From: Dyadobacter fermentans
GTDB lineage: Bacteria; Bacteroidota; Bacteroidia; Cytophagales; Spirosomataceae
DNA length: 64,000 bases
Direction: 5' to 3'
Assembly: GCF_019924045.1 (NCBI RefSeq)
Contig: NZ_JAHXBN010000014.1
Location: 124,001 to 188,000 of the forward strand
Positions 43,154 through 51,894 of this stretch are shown here, in pieces (position 1 is the stretch's first letter; every line of letters begins with the position of its first letter). The position numbers were made by a program, and so were the translations under genes. The notes below the pieces were generated by a model that saw only the letters and a program-made list of their open reading frames with translations, did no database searches and was not told the DNA's origin.

Positions 43154-46100
43154 TTAAAATTTGACATTGATCCCGAAGTTGTAGCTTCTCGTCACCGGGT
43201 AGGTAAGCCCTGCTCCAAACAATCCTTCCACTTTTTCCGGATCGAAAGGCTTCACGAACGGATCGGCCCAGGTGAAAATGTTATGGGCATTGCCATACAC
43301 GCGCACATCGTTGATACCGATCTTTTTCAGCCAGGGCAGGTTGAAGGTGTAACCCAGCTGCGCGCTCTTGAAACGCAGGTAGGAAGCATCTTTCCGCCAC
43401 GCGCCGCTCTCGGCGTACATGGCGCCCACATTGTAGTTGAAGCGGGAGGCAGGCCATTCGCCGGGGATCCACTGGCCGTCGGGCGACTGGTGCCATCTGT
43501 CATAGAAATACTCGGGGGTGTTGCCGCGGAATGCGAACACTTCGGCATACACCTCGCGGAAGCGCACGCTGTACTTGCCCGAGCCCTGGAACAACGCCGT
43601 GAAATCGAACCCTTTCCACGATGCATTCAAAGTCACACCATAATACATTTTGGGATCGCCGCCGAAGAACAGCGGAATGGCGTCGTTGCCATCGATTACC
43701 CCGTTACCATCCACGTCCTTGTATTTGAAATCGCCGGGCAGCTCGCGGGTATTGCCGAGGTCGCCATTCTGGATGGGCGCGTAAATGACCTCATCCTTGC
43801 TTTGGAACTGGCCTTCGAGCTGGTAGGCCCACACCACGTCGTTCCACCGGTTGGTAGCTCCGCCGCGCCATTTGTCCATGCTGCTCAGGAATTCACCGCG
43901 CTCTACGTAGCGGTTCTGCGTGCGGGCAAAGTTGAAATTACCCGAAATACCATATTTGAAATCGCGGATCTGCCCATTGTAGGCAGCCGAGAACTCGATC
44001 CCGCGTACACGGTCGCTGTTCAGGTTTTCCTCAGGCAAGGTTCCACCGAATGTGTTGGGCAGCGAAACATTCCTGCGTGCGAGTAAGCCCTTGCGGTCGC
44101 GCTGGTAAATGTCGAAAGTGAAATCAATTTTGTTATCCCAAAGACCTACGTCGATACCCACATCCTGAATATTGGATTTGAACCAGGTGAGCTTCTCGTT
44201 CACGATCGCCGGAGAAGCCGCACCGGTGGTGTAATTGCCGTTGGTAAACTCATATCCGCCACCGCCGGTGAGCGAGAAGCCGGGCACATACTGGAACGGC
44301 GCACCCGCGTCGGCCCCCACAAGCCCATACGAACCTCTCAGTTTCAGCATGGAAATGAAGGGGATCTGCTTCATAAAGGCCTCTTCCGATGCCCGCCATC
44401 CGGCCGATACTACGGGGAACAGGCCCCAGCGGCGGTCGGGATGGTAGCGGTAGGAGCCGTCATAGCGCGCAGCGACTTCGAGCAAATACTTTTCTTTGAA
44501 ATCATAATTCAACCGGCCCACATACGACTGGCTTGCATATTCCGCTTCGGAGCCGCTGGTGGTCTGGTTGTTCAGCCCCGCCTGGTCGATCTGGTCGTTG
44601 GTGAAGAATGCGTACTCACGGCCCAGCCCCGCCCATCGGTTATGCGATTGCTGCTGCTCGTATACCAATGTGGCGCCCAGGTTATGGTTTTTCGCGATCA
44701 CGGTATTGTAAAACAGCTGTCCCTGGAAGGTAATGCGGTTGTTATCGGTGAAATTGTTGCCGATCCGCGACGGGTTGCGCTGCGCGTGTGCGGTGTATTT
44801 GTCGGTCGCAGCGTCGTAAGTGTACAGGTTATAGGCCTTCGAAACCGATTTGGCGCGATAGTTATTGCTATCGTAAGCGACTAACCCTTTAATGCGTAGT
44901 CCCGGAACGAACGGCACGGTGTAAGTCAGTGCGAACGTCGACTGAAAGAATTTGTTCACCTCTTGCGAGTAGCCGGTAAGGCTCCTGTCGGCCAATGCAA
45001 CCGGGTTGTAACCGCCGCTCAGCAATGCAGGATATTTCGGGTTGTCGTTAGCATACGGGCGTTCGGTCGGCAGTGCAATGCGGGTACCTTTGTAAATGTT
45101 AAAGAAGTTATCACCCGGCTGGTCGCGCTTGTCGAACAGCCCTGAGAGGATCAGGTCTGCTTTCAGGTTTTTGGTTAAATCAATACCGATATTGGAGCGG
45201 AAGGTGTATTTCTGATAACCCATATCACCACTTTTGAGCAAACCGTTTTCCTTTTGGTAGCCAAAACTGGTAAAGTAGTTCACAACGCCTTCGCCGCCCG
45301 ATGCAGAAATGAAATGCTGCTGCTGGCTCGCCGATTTGTTCAGTGTTTCCTTATACCAATCGGTGCCCTGGTAGCCCGGTGCGCCGCTGCGGAACTTCTC
45401 GATTTCCTCGGGAGAAAACACCGGATTCTCACCCAGGTTCTTCGCGGCGTCATTCCGCATTTCCGCCCATTGCAATGCGCTGGTCATTTTGGGGACGTCG
45501 GTAGGGCTTTGGCGGCCATACACCATATTGTAGCTGAACTGCGGCTTGCCCTGCTTGCCCTTTTTCGTAGTCACGATCACGACGCCGTTACCGGCACGGA
45601 TACCGAATATCGCTGCCGAAGCATCTTTCAGTACGGAAATACTTTCAATATCGTCCGGATTGATCTTCTGAAACTCATACCCGCCGTCGCGCGCCACGCC
45701 GTCGACCACGTACAATGGCTCACCAAAGCCGCGTATATTGATATTCGTGCTGAATGAGCCCGGCTCGCCGGAGTTCTGGCGGATCTGCACCCCGGCCACT
45801 TTACCTTGCAGGCTTTGTGCCAAACTGGTATGCGTGGTGGTTTTGATCTGCTCTGAAACAATATTCGAAATCGCGCCGGTGAGGGTCTGCTTACGCTGCG
45901 TGCCGTAACCCACCACGACCACTTCCTGCAACTCATCCGTGCTGAGTGCGAGTTGTACATCGAAGCTCGTGCGGCTACCGACGGCGATCTCCTGCCTTTT
46001 GTAACCCAAAAAACTCACGATAATCACCGAACCCGATTTGGGAACGGAGAGCGAAAATTTTCCATTGGCATCAGTGGTAGTACCTTTCGTGGTGCCTTGC

Positions 46101-46297
46101 AGCACAATGCTCGCGCCGGGAATGGCGCTGCTTTTCTCGTCTTTCACTTCGCCGCTGATGAGGGTTTCGTCTGCGGCGGATTGCGCCCACGCACCCGCTT
46201 GCACGAGCAGCATTAAGCATAGTGCAGCGCATACATGCCGGAGCAACGTCCGGATGCGGCGCCCGCACAAGGGTTTTGATAGAAGTTGTTTGTTCAT
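43154..46297 (-). CDS. SusC/RagA TonB-linked outer-membrane transporter
   Basis: The 1047-aa protein has a signal peptide (about 1-39) and a carboxypeptidase-like domain (SGEVKDEKSSAIPGASIV, about 47-120). The SusC box EVVVVGYGTQ precedes a plug domain (about 130-260) and a 22-strand barrel ending YNFGINVKF. It imports oligosaccharides together with SusD. There is no STN domain, so it is not itself a signalling receptor. It is the first gene of the operon; the upstream spacer of 353 bp probably holds its promoter. Confidence 0.95.
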   Translation of the reverse strand: MNKQLLSKPLCGRRIRTLLRHVCAALCLMLLVQAGAWAQSAADETLISGEVKDEKSSAIPGASIVLQGTTKGTTTDANGKFSLSVPKSGSVIIVSFLGYKRQEIAVGSRTSFDVQLALSTDELQEVVVVGYGTQRKQTLTGAISNIVSEQIKTTTHTSLAQSLQGKVAGVQIRQNSGEPGSFSTNINIRGFGEPLYVVDGVARDGGYEFQKINPDDIESISVLKDASAAIFGIRAGNGVVIVTTKKGKQGKPQFSYNMVYGRQSPTDVPKMTSALQWAEMRNDAAKNLGENPVFSPEEIEKFRSGAPGYQGTDWYKETLNKSASQQQHFISASGGEGVVNYFTSFGYQKENGLLKSGDMGYQKYTFRSNIGIDLTKNLKADLILSGLFDKRDQPGDNFFNIYKGTRIALPTERPYANDNPKYPALLSGGYNPVALADRSLTGYSQEVNKFFQSTFALTYTVPFVPGLRIKGLVAYDSNNYRAKSVSKAYNLYTYDAATDKYTAHAQRNPSRIGNNFTDNNRITFQGQLFYNTVIAKNHNLGATLVYEQQQSHNRWAGLGREYAFFTNDQIDQAGLNNQTTSGSEAEYASQSYVGRLNYDFKEKYLLEVAARYDGSYRYHPDRRWGLFPVVSAGWRASEEAFMKQIPFISMLKLRGSYGLVGADAGAPFQYVPGFSLTGGGGYEFTNGNYTTGAASPAIVNEKLTWFKSNIQDVGIDVGLWDNKIDFTFDIYQRDRKGLLARRNVSLPNTFGGTLPEENLNSDRVRGIEFSAAYNGQIRDFKYGISGNFNFARTQNRYVERGEFLSSMDKWRGGATNRWNDVVWAYQLEGQFQSKDEVIYAPIQNGDLGNTRELPGDFKYKDVDGNGVIDGNDAIPLFFGGDPKMYYGVTLNASWKGFDFTALFQGSGKYSVRFREVYAEVFAFRGNTPEYFYDRWHQSPDGQWIPGEWPASRFNYNVGAMYAESGAWRKDASYLRFKSAQLGYTFNLPWLKKIGINDVRVYGNAHNIFTWADPFVKPFDPEKVEGLFGAGLTYPVTRSYNFGINVKF

Positions 46298-46601
46298 ACC
46301 GTAGGGTTAAGTTCCTGTTCGTTTAAATGCATTCGTTGTGTTCATTCAGGGATGCGGCCCTCGTCGGGGCCGCCGGAAGTTTTGATTTAGCGCATAGTCT
46401 TTCTTTCCCGCACGGTGGGTGCAGGGGTCGTTCATGGTTGGATTTTGAATGGAAAAGATGATAAAGCGGTCGGCCGAACCGTGGGCTCAAAGTAATCGGG
46501 AGCTAATTAAGAAATGGTTAACAAACCATTAATAGGGCGCTTAATCCGCTTAATTTTTACATTATCCCGGTAAAATATTGGGGGATTTTGGGGTAGGGCA
46601 A
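46298..46601. other. Upstream spacer of the SusC operon
   Basis: No gene is seen here. On the minus strand a TTACTTTGA box (46494-46488) resembles a TAnnTTTG promoter element, which would give a leader of about 190 nt before SusC. The box is followed on the plus strand by AT-rich sequence with a GGTTAACAAACC palindrome (46513-46526 region). The promoter is a guess at about 0.3. Confidence 0.35.
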
Positions 46602-46633
46602 TAAAAAACGCCTCACATGGGTGCGAGGCGTTT
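46602..46633 (-). terminator. Rho-independent terminator
   Basis: A perfect 9-bp stem (46606-46614 with 46625-46633) with a 10-nt loop is followed on the minus strand by TTTTTTAT. It ends the small membrane-protein gene at 46651. Confidence 0.75.
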
Positions 46634-46650
46634 GGTTACTTGGGTGCCTG

Positions 46651-46917
46651 TTAAGATTTCGCTTCGATTTTGTGATGATGTTCATCGTCGCAATCGCTCC
46701 AATGCCCTCTGTTCCATGGACCGCCATTATGCGACGTCCCGGCTCGGAATGCAAGGATGTTCATCATGATAAATGCGAAAATGATTACGATGGCAGCCAC
46801 ACGTGCGGCGACGGTGAGGCCGCGGCGTCGGGAGAACGGACCGTAAATGTAGCCGATGATGAAAACCATACAGGCCACGAACAGGATACGGGCGAAAATC
46901 AATAATCCAAAAAACAT
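46651..46917 (-). CDS. Small membrane protein
   Basis: The 88-aa protein has two hydrophobic helices (about 2-25 and 38-58) separated by a short basic loop (SRRRGLT). A His/Asp/Trp-rich soluble tail follows (NRGHWSDCDDEHHHK) that could bind metal. No family is recognised. A terminator follows directly, which supports the gene. It is the last gene after the secreted protein at 46960. Confidence 0.65.
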   Translation of the reverse strand: MFFGLLIFARILFVACMVFIIGYIYGPFSRRRGLTVAARVAAIVIIFAFIMMNILAFRAGTSHNGGPWNRGHWSDCDDEHHHKIEAKS

Positions 46918-46959
46918 GATTTCTAAAAGTTTAAGTGAAACAATGATGAAGTGTAATCG

Positions 46960-47598
46960 CTATTTAAGCAGCGCCTCGCTTTCAGCTTTGCCCCAATGCG
47001 GCATGACGGAAAATGCCGTTGCGGGAAGTTTCTGAATGGCTTTCCCGGCAAGTTCTTTGGCCAGATCCTTGTCGCCGCCCCAGAGTTTGGGCGTGTAGTA
47101 TTTGGTCCATGCTTCGAGGTAAGTGGCACGCGGGTTAGCGGCATCCAGCTTTTGTGCTTTCTTTAAAAACTGGTCGGAAAGCGGGCCGAACTCCCTGCCC
47201 ATGGTCATGGGGCTGATGAAAACCCTGGTGCGGTAAATCATCGCCTGGACGACATAGATTTCGGCCAACACCCTACTGTCGCCCTTCGCGAGCGACTCGC
47301 TTTTCTTGATCTGCGCTTCGCCGCGCAGGCTGTAAGGCTCGATTTTCTCGCCATCGTCTTGCAGGAGAAATCCGATTTTGGCATTGCAAAAAGCAGCATA
47401 GTAATAGGGAAGCCATTCGGTTTTCCTGGTATTGCCCATCTGGACGAATGTCTTTTCAAGTGCCTGAAAATCGGCAACCGACTTGGCCTGATCGAGCTTC
47501 TTGACGGAAGCGTCCAACTGAGCGGAATAATCGCCGTTTTGCGCAAAAGTGAATGCAGCAGTGCAAATGAGCAGGATGGTGGTGATGAGCGTTTTCAT
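46960..47598 (-). CDS. Secreted helical (TPR-like) protein
   Basis: The 212-aa protein has a signal peptide (MKTLITTILLICTAAFTFAQ). The mature part is helical with repeated A/L pattern (KKLDQAKSVADFQALEK, QFLKKAQKLDAANPRATYLEA), typical of TPR-like Bacteroidota proteins. No catalytic motif. It follows the TonB-dependent receptor by 69 bp and may be cotranscribed with it. Confidence 0.7.
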   Translation of the reverse strand: MKTLITTILLICTAAFTFAQNGDYSAQLDASVKKLDQAKSVADFQALEKTFVQMGNTRKTEWLPYYYAAFCNAKIGFLLQDDGEKIEPYSLRGEAQIKKSESLAKGDSRVLAEIYVVQAMIYRTRVFISPMTMGREFGPLSDQFLKKAQKLDAANPRATYLEAWTKYYTPKLWGGDKDLAKELAGKAIQKLPATAFSVMPHWGKAESEALLK

Positions 47599-47607
47599 GG
47601 TTTTGAA

Positions 47608-47667
47608 TGATTGAATGAGTGAATGAATAAGTTTGTGAGTTTAGACTTTGAACTTTAAACTCTAAAC
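47608..47667. repeat. Intergenic word-repeat patch (AACTTTAAACTCTAAACTC type)
   Basis: Two vocabularies are seen: GAATGATTGAATGAGTGAATGAAT, then GTTTAGACTTTGAACTTTAAACTCTAAAC (quoted parts: GAATGATTGAATGAG, AACTTTAAACTCTAAAC). The second contains internally complementary TTTAGAC/TTTAAA/GAGTTTA words. The patch runs up to the TonB receptor stop. Confidence 0.5.
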
Positions 47668-49908
47668 TCACTGACTCTGATCGAGTAGATCCTCCGTGCG
47701 GTCGATGCCCAGGCTCATAAAGATGCCGAGGAAGAAGAAGCGGGGGGCAGGGAGGGTAATGGCGGTTTTGAATTGGCCGTTGTAGGCGTAGTTGTAGCCG
47801 AATACTTGCTTGGTTCCGAGCACGTTGTTGGCGCCGAATGCGAAGCCGGAGTAATCTTTGAATTTCGACTTTTTGAAAAAGGTCATCATTTTCGACACGT
47901 GCAGGTTGAGGACATTGTAGGGACGGGCAATGCCGGAATCGTAAATGCGGGTACCGGCATCTCCGCCGGCGCGGATGTCGTAATATGGCCGTCCGGCTGC
48001 GTAAGAGTAGGAAACATTGACATTGGTACTGATCCCCTGGAAAAAGCGTTTGATGGCGATGGTGAATGTATGCGGGCTCGTGAACGATGGCCGGATACTT
48101 TCGGGGTAGTCGAGGTACCTGCGTTTCGTGTCGAGGTAAGTGTAAGTGAGCCAATAATCCAGGTTACGGACGGTCTTTTTGTCGCGCCAGAATAGCTCCA
48201 GTCCTTTCGCATAGCCATCGCCGGCGAGGGTGATATCCGGGAATGTCTGCACCAGGTTCCTGTACTTTTTGTAATAAACCTCCGACCTGAAGAACCGGTT
48301 ATTGGCCTTTTTGGAGTAATTCAGCACATAATGCTCCGAGCGGGAGAATCCCAGGTTCCGGTTTTGAAAAAGGTACCGGTTCTCCGGTTTTTGGTAGAAA
48401 ACACCATACGCGAGGTTCAGTTGGCTGCCTGTTGCCAGCCGATATCCCAGGCTCGCACGCGGTGCTACCACTGCCTTGCGAAGCAGGCTCGAATACTCAG
48501 CCCGCAGTCCCGGCCGGAATGCCAGGTTCTCGCTCAAATGAATATCGCCTTCCATAAAGACAGCCGATAGCTGATCGCGGAGCGTCGCCGCGGTGCCATT
48601 GTAATGTTGTATGTCACGGAAAGAGAATGTCTCGCCGCCGAACCGGAACGCCTGGTTGCGTTCGAAGCTGCGCGTGAACACGGCACGGCCCTGTGCGAAA
48701 TGCGATCGGAGGGTTATGTCGCTGTTTTTCGTTGAAAATGGGGCGTTAGGCAAAGCTATGGGTTCATTACTTCCGACGAGCAGGCGGTTATGGACCATAT
48801 TTTTGTCAAAAGTGTAAGCCATGCCTGCGTCGAGGCGCCAGTTGGCTCCGAGGTCGGTCCGGTAGCTGACGGTCCCGTAGATGTTCGGGTTTTTTAAACG
48901 GAAATCGGAGCGGAGCAGCGAGCTGTCGGTGTCCGGGTTACGCATGCCGATATTGCTTTCGGCGAAGGCGACATACGCTTTCAGTATACCTGTTTTCCCG
49001 GTTGTGACGCGGATGTTCGCATTGGCGCTGGTGTATTCCGGCCCGTGATAATAGTCGGGGCGCTGGGGGACGACCTTATTGTACAGCCCCTGATTGCTGT
49101 AAGCGAGCCCGCCGCCATAGCTGCTCCGGCCCGATTTCGACAAATGCTGAAATCCCGCCCCGAGGTTCGAGGGAAATACGCTGAAATTGGCGGAGCTCTT
49201 TTCGGGCAGATCGATGCTTTCGAGGATCAATGCGCTGCTCATAGCCTGGCCGTATAATGCCGAGTAGCCGCCGGTGTTGAACAATACGCCCTTGAAAAGG
49301 AACAGATTAATGCGGGCTGGCTGCATAATGCCCGGCACAGAGGCATAGTTCGGGTTTTTCATAAGTGTACCATCGACGAACATCCGGGTTTCGTCGCTGG
49401 TACCACCGCGCACAAACAGCCCCTCGCGCTCGCCCACCTGCTGCGCGCCCGGGAGCGACCGCAGCGCATTGGATATATCGCCGCCATTGCCCGCCACAGT
49501 GTAGGCGTCGATGGGTGTGAGGGATGCACCTTTTGCTTTGTCGCTCGCTTCGAAGCTGCCGGCACTTACCGTCACGGCTTCGAGTGTATTGGCGGCATCG
49601 TCGAGGGTAATGGAGAGCGTAATGGTGCTATCTGCAATGGTGAGTGTTTGTTGTTGCGTTTTGAAGCCAAGGGACGAGACAACGAGCGTCTGATTGCCTC
49701 GCCGGTCAGTCTCGAAATAGAACTTGCCTAGCGAATCGGCTATGGTACCAGATTGGGAGCCTTTCATACGGATGTGCGCTCCGGGAACAGGTTCGCCCAA
49801 TGGCCCCGTTATATCGCCGTTAATGCGAGTCTGTGCCCGGGCCGCCAGCGTGAGAAGCAGGCTTCCCGCCATCAGGATGAGTCTGGTTGTGAATGCATTG
49901 GAAATCAT
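47668..49908 (-). CDS. TonB-dependent receptor with carboxypeptidase-like domain
   Basis: The 746-aa protein has a signal peptide ending ARAQ. The CarboxypepD_reg-like domain (about 28-110) starts INGDITGPLGEPVPGAHIR, a plug domain follows (about 115-230; RSLPGAQQVGEREGLFVRGG), then an outer-membrane barrel. It lacks the SusC VVVGYG box, so it is an ordinary TonB-dependent receptor for a siderophore, cobalamin, peptide or similar ligand. The LytTR/kinase pair lies 106 bp upstream on the same strand and may control it. Confidence 0.88.
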   Translation of the reverse strand: MISNAFTTRLILMAGSLLLTLAARAQTRINGDITGPLGEPVPGAHIRMKGSQSGTIADSLGKFYFETDRRGNQTLVVSSLGFKTQQQTLTIADSTITLSITLDDAANTLEAVTVSAGSFEASDKAKGASLTPIDAYTVAGNGGDISNALRSLPGAQQVGEREGLFVRGGTSDETRMFVDGTLMKNPNYASVPGIMQPARINLFLFKGVLFNTGGYSALYGQAMSSALILESIDLPEKSSANFSVFPSNLGAGFQHLSKSGRSSYGGGLAYSNQGLYNKVVPQRPDYYHGPEYTSANANIRVTTGKTGILKAYVAFAESNIGMRNPDTDSSLLRSDFRLKNPNIYGTVSYRTDLGANWRLDAGMAYTFDKNMVHNRLLVGSNEPIALPNAPFSTKNSDITLRSHFAQGRAVFTRSFERNQAFRFGGETFSFRDIQHYNGTAATLRDQLSAVFMEGDIHLSENLAFRPGLRAEYSSLLRKAVVAPRASLGYRLATGSQLNLAYGVFYQKPENRYLFQNRNLGFSRSEHYVLNYSKKANNRFFRSEVYYKKYRNLVQTFPDITLAGDGYAKGLELFWRDKKTVRNLDYWLTYTYLDTKRRYLDYPESIRPSFTSPHTFTIAIKRFFQGISTNVNVSYSYAAGRPYYDIRAGGDAGTRIYDSGIARPYNVLNLHVSKMMTFFKKSKFKDYSGFAFGANNVLGTKQVFGYNYAYNGQFKTAITLPAPRFFFLGIFMSLGIDRTEDLLDQSQ

Positions 49909-50014
49909 GGCTTTGTTTGTTTTTTGACCAAAGCTATGGCATGCCTCAATGCATTTCAGGGAGAGTAGACCAGACCACTAATGTCTGCGACGAAACCGTC
50001 AAATCCTGCGACGA

Positions 50015-50731
50015 TCAATCGGGCGAAATGTTCAGCAGTCTGCGGAGATTGGCTTTGAAGTGCTCACTGACCGGGATTTCGGCGGCACCAATCAGTACGA
50101 AATCGCGCTTGACCGCGGTGATTTTCTGAACGGCTACCAGGTAGGACTTATGGGTACGGACAAATGCCGGCTCTGGAAGTTTTTCTTCCAATGCCTTGAA
50201 CGTCATGCGGGTAATAACCGGTTTGGTGGCAGATGTAAGGTGAATTTTGACATAATCTTTCAATCCCTCGATCCACGCCACATCGGCCGCTACTATTTTC
50301 ACCAACGAATATTCGACATTCACGAAGAAATCGGGCAGCGCGGCGGGGGAGATGGCAACAGGTGTTTGGTGTTTTAGTTCGAACAACTCGTGGGCTCGGT
50401 TGCAGGCTTTTAGAAAGCGCTCCATACTCACGGGTTTTAGCAGGTAATCAACCACATTCAATTCGAAACCTTCCAACGCATATTGGTCATAAGCCGTTAC
50501 CAGGATCACGAGCGGCGGATCGGGAAGGGTTTTCAAAAATTGCAAGCCGCTGAGACGGGGCATTTGAATATCCAGGAAAAGCAGATCAATGCGCTCGTTT
50601 TGTAATATCTCAATAGCCTCCATCGCATTCCGCGCGGTTTTCACGAGCGTCAGGTAGGGCACCTGGCGGATATTGTCGACAAGTAGGTCGAGCACGAGCT
50701 TTTCATCGTCAACGGCAAGGCATCGCATCAT
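50015..50731 (-). CDS. LytTR-family response regulator
   Basis: The 238-aa protein has a receiver domain with D8-D9, phospho-acceptor D54 (LLFLDIQMPRLSG) and switch Lys in YLLKPVSM, then a LytTR DNA-binding domain (about 135-236; AFVRTHKSYLVAVQKI). ATGA overlap of 4 bp with the upstream kinase gene shows translational coupling. It is paired with a LytS-like kinase, the common arrangement, unlike the pair at 1644-4224. Confidence 0.92.
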   Translation of the reverse strand: MMRCLAVDDEKLVLDLLVDNIRQVPYLTLVKTARNAMEAIEILQNERIDLLFLDIQMPRLSGLQFLKTLPDPPLVILVTAYDQYALEGFELNVVDYLLKPVSMERFLKACNRAHELFELKHQTPVAISPAALPDFFVNVEYSLVKIVAADVAWIEGLKDYVKIHLTSATKPVITRMTFKALEEKLPEPAFVRTHKSYLVAVQKITAVKRDFVLIGAAEIPVSEHFKANLRRLLNISPD

Positions 50732-51750
50732 CGTAAATCCAGGTTCAGGGTGACTGTGAAAACTTGGTTGCGGTCGTCGATCACGAGGGTGTGTTTATCC
50801 GGATAAATGAGTTTTAGCCGGGTGCGTACATTTTCGAGACCAATGCCCGAATTCCCGTCTTTCGTTTCATCGGGGTAAGCATCGTAGGGATTGGTGACTG
50901 TTAGCGTCAGAAAGCCGTTCGCGGCTTCGAGGCGGATCAGAATATATGGTTCATCGAGCCGTGAGGCGCCATGCTTGAATGCATTTTCTACAAACGGGAT
51001 CATGATCATCGGCTCCACAGACAGGCGGCCGGCATCCGTATCCATTTGAATATCCAGTTCAATGCGCATTTCATCCGAAAAGCGCAGTTTTTGCAATTCA
51101 ATATAGCTTTTGAGATAATCCGTTTCCTGCTGCAAGGTCACCTGCTTCGCCTGCGTGTCGTACGTCATGTAACGCATGAGGTCAGCCAGGCGGAGGAGTG
51201 CATCTTCAAGTTGGTCGGAGCGTTGTCTCGCGAGTGCTACCATGTTTGTCAGCACATTAAAAAGAAAATGCGGATTGACCTGCGACCGCAGGAGTTTCAG
51301 CTCGGCGGCCAATTGCTGCGCCTCGTATTCCTTACGCGCACGTTCCCGGCGAATGCCGTCGCTTACCCGGCGATACACAATGCTTGCCGCGTATACCAAC
51401 ACCGACGGGCCGAATATCAATCCGGCGGCGCTGCGCAGCACTACTTCCGGGAAAAAGTGGGCTACAATCTGGTATTTGAGGGCAAAGGAGGCCATGATCG
51501 CGGCGATCGCGCAAGGAATATACAACCACCAGCGCCAGCCGCGGGCCAGTTTGGGATAGAGATAAAATGCATTGAAATAGAAAATCCCCGCGTGAATCAG
51601 GCCTGCCAGCACGAAAAACGCCGCCGGTAACCCGCCGATCCTGTATCCTTCGTCGGCTGATGATACGAGGTAGGGCAGCAGCAGAATGGTCAACCATATG
51701 CCGATATGGATTGCAATCTCCCGTTTCTGCTGCGTTTTCAAGGATGTCAT
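50728..51750 (-). CDS. LytS-like sensor histidine kinase
   Basis: The 340-aa protein has four membrane helices (about 10-130) and a coiled linker. The His_kinase domain of the LytS type has H161 in QVNPHFLFNVL, and the HATPase domain has FVENAFKHGASR and SGIGLENVRTRL. It has no extracellular sensor domain, so it likely reads the membrane or an associated protein. It phosphorylates the coupled LytTR regulator; the target set probably includes the TonB receptor just downstream. Confidence 0.9.
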   Translation of the reverse strand: MTSLKTQQKREIAIHIGIWLTILLLPYLVSSADEGYRIGGLPAAFFVLAGLIHAGIFYFNAFYLYPKLARGWRWWLYIPCAIAAIMASFALKYQIVAHFFPEVVLRSAAGLIFGPSVLVYAASIVYRRVSDGIRRERARKEYEAQQLAAELKLLRSQVNPHFLFNVLTNMVALARQRSDQLEDALLRLADLMRYMTYDTQAKQVTLQQETDYLKSYIELQKLRFSDEMRIELDIQMDTDAGRLSVEPMIMIPFVENAFKHGASRLDEPYILIRLEAANGFLTLTVTNPYDAYPDETKDGNSGIGLENVRTRLKLIYPDKHTLVIDDRNQVFTVTLNLDLR

Positions 51751-51813
51751 GTGAAGTGTAAAAATCCAAATTTATAGGAATCGCCTGCTAATCAAAAGAA
51801 ACGGGCAGCGAAC

Positions 51814-51850
51814 TAAAAAAAATCAGGCGGAGAGAAACTCCCCGCCTGAT
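51814..51850 (-). terminator. Rho-independent terminator
   Basis: A perfect 9-bp stem (51822-51830 with 51842-51850), with 11 nt between the arms, is followed on the minus strand by eight T. It ends the 1669-residue surface protein gene and hence the whole collar-protein unit. Confidence 0.85.
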
Positions 51851-51894
51851 ACCGTTAATCTAAACAACACATTAATAACGCATTAGTGTCGTAA

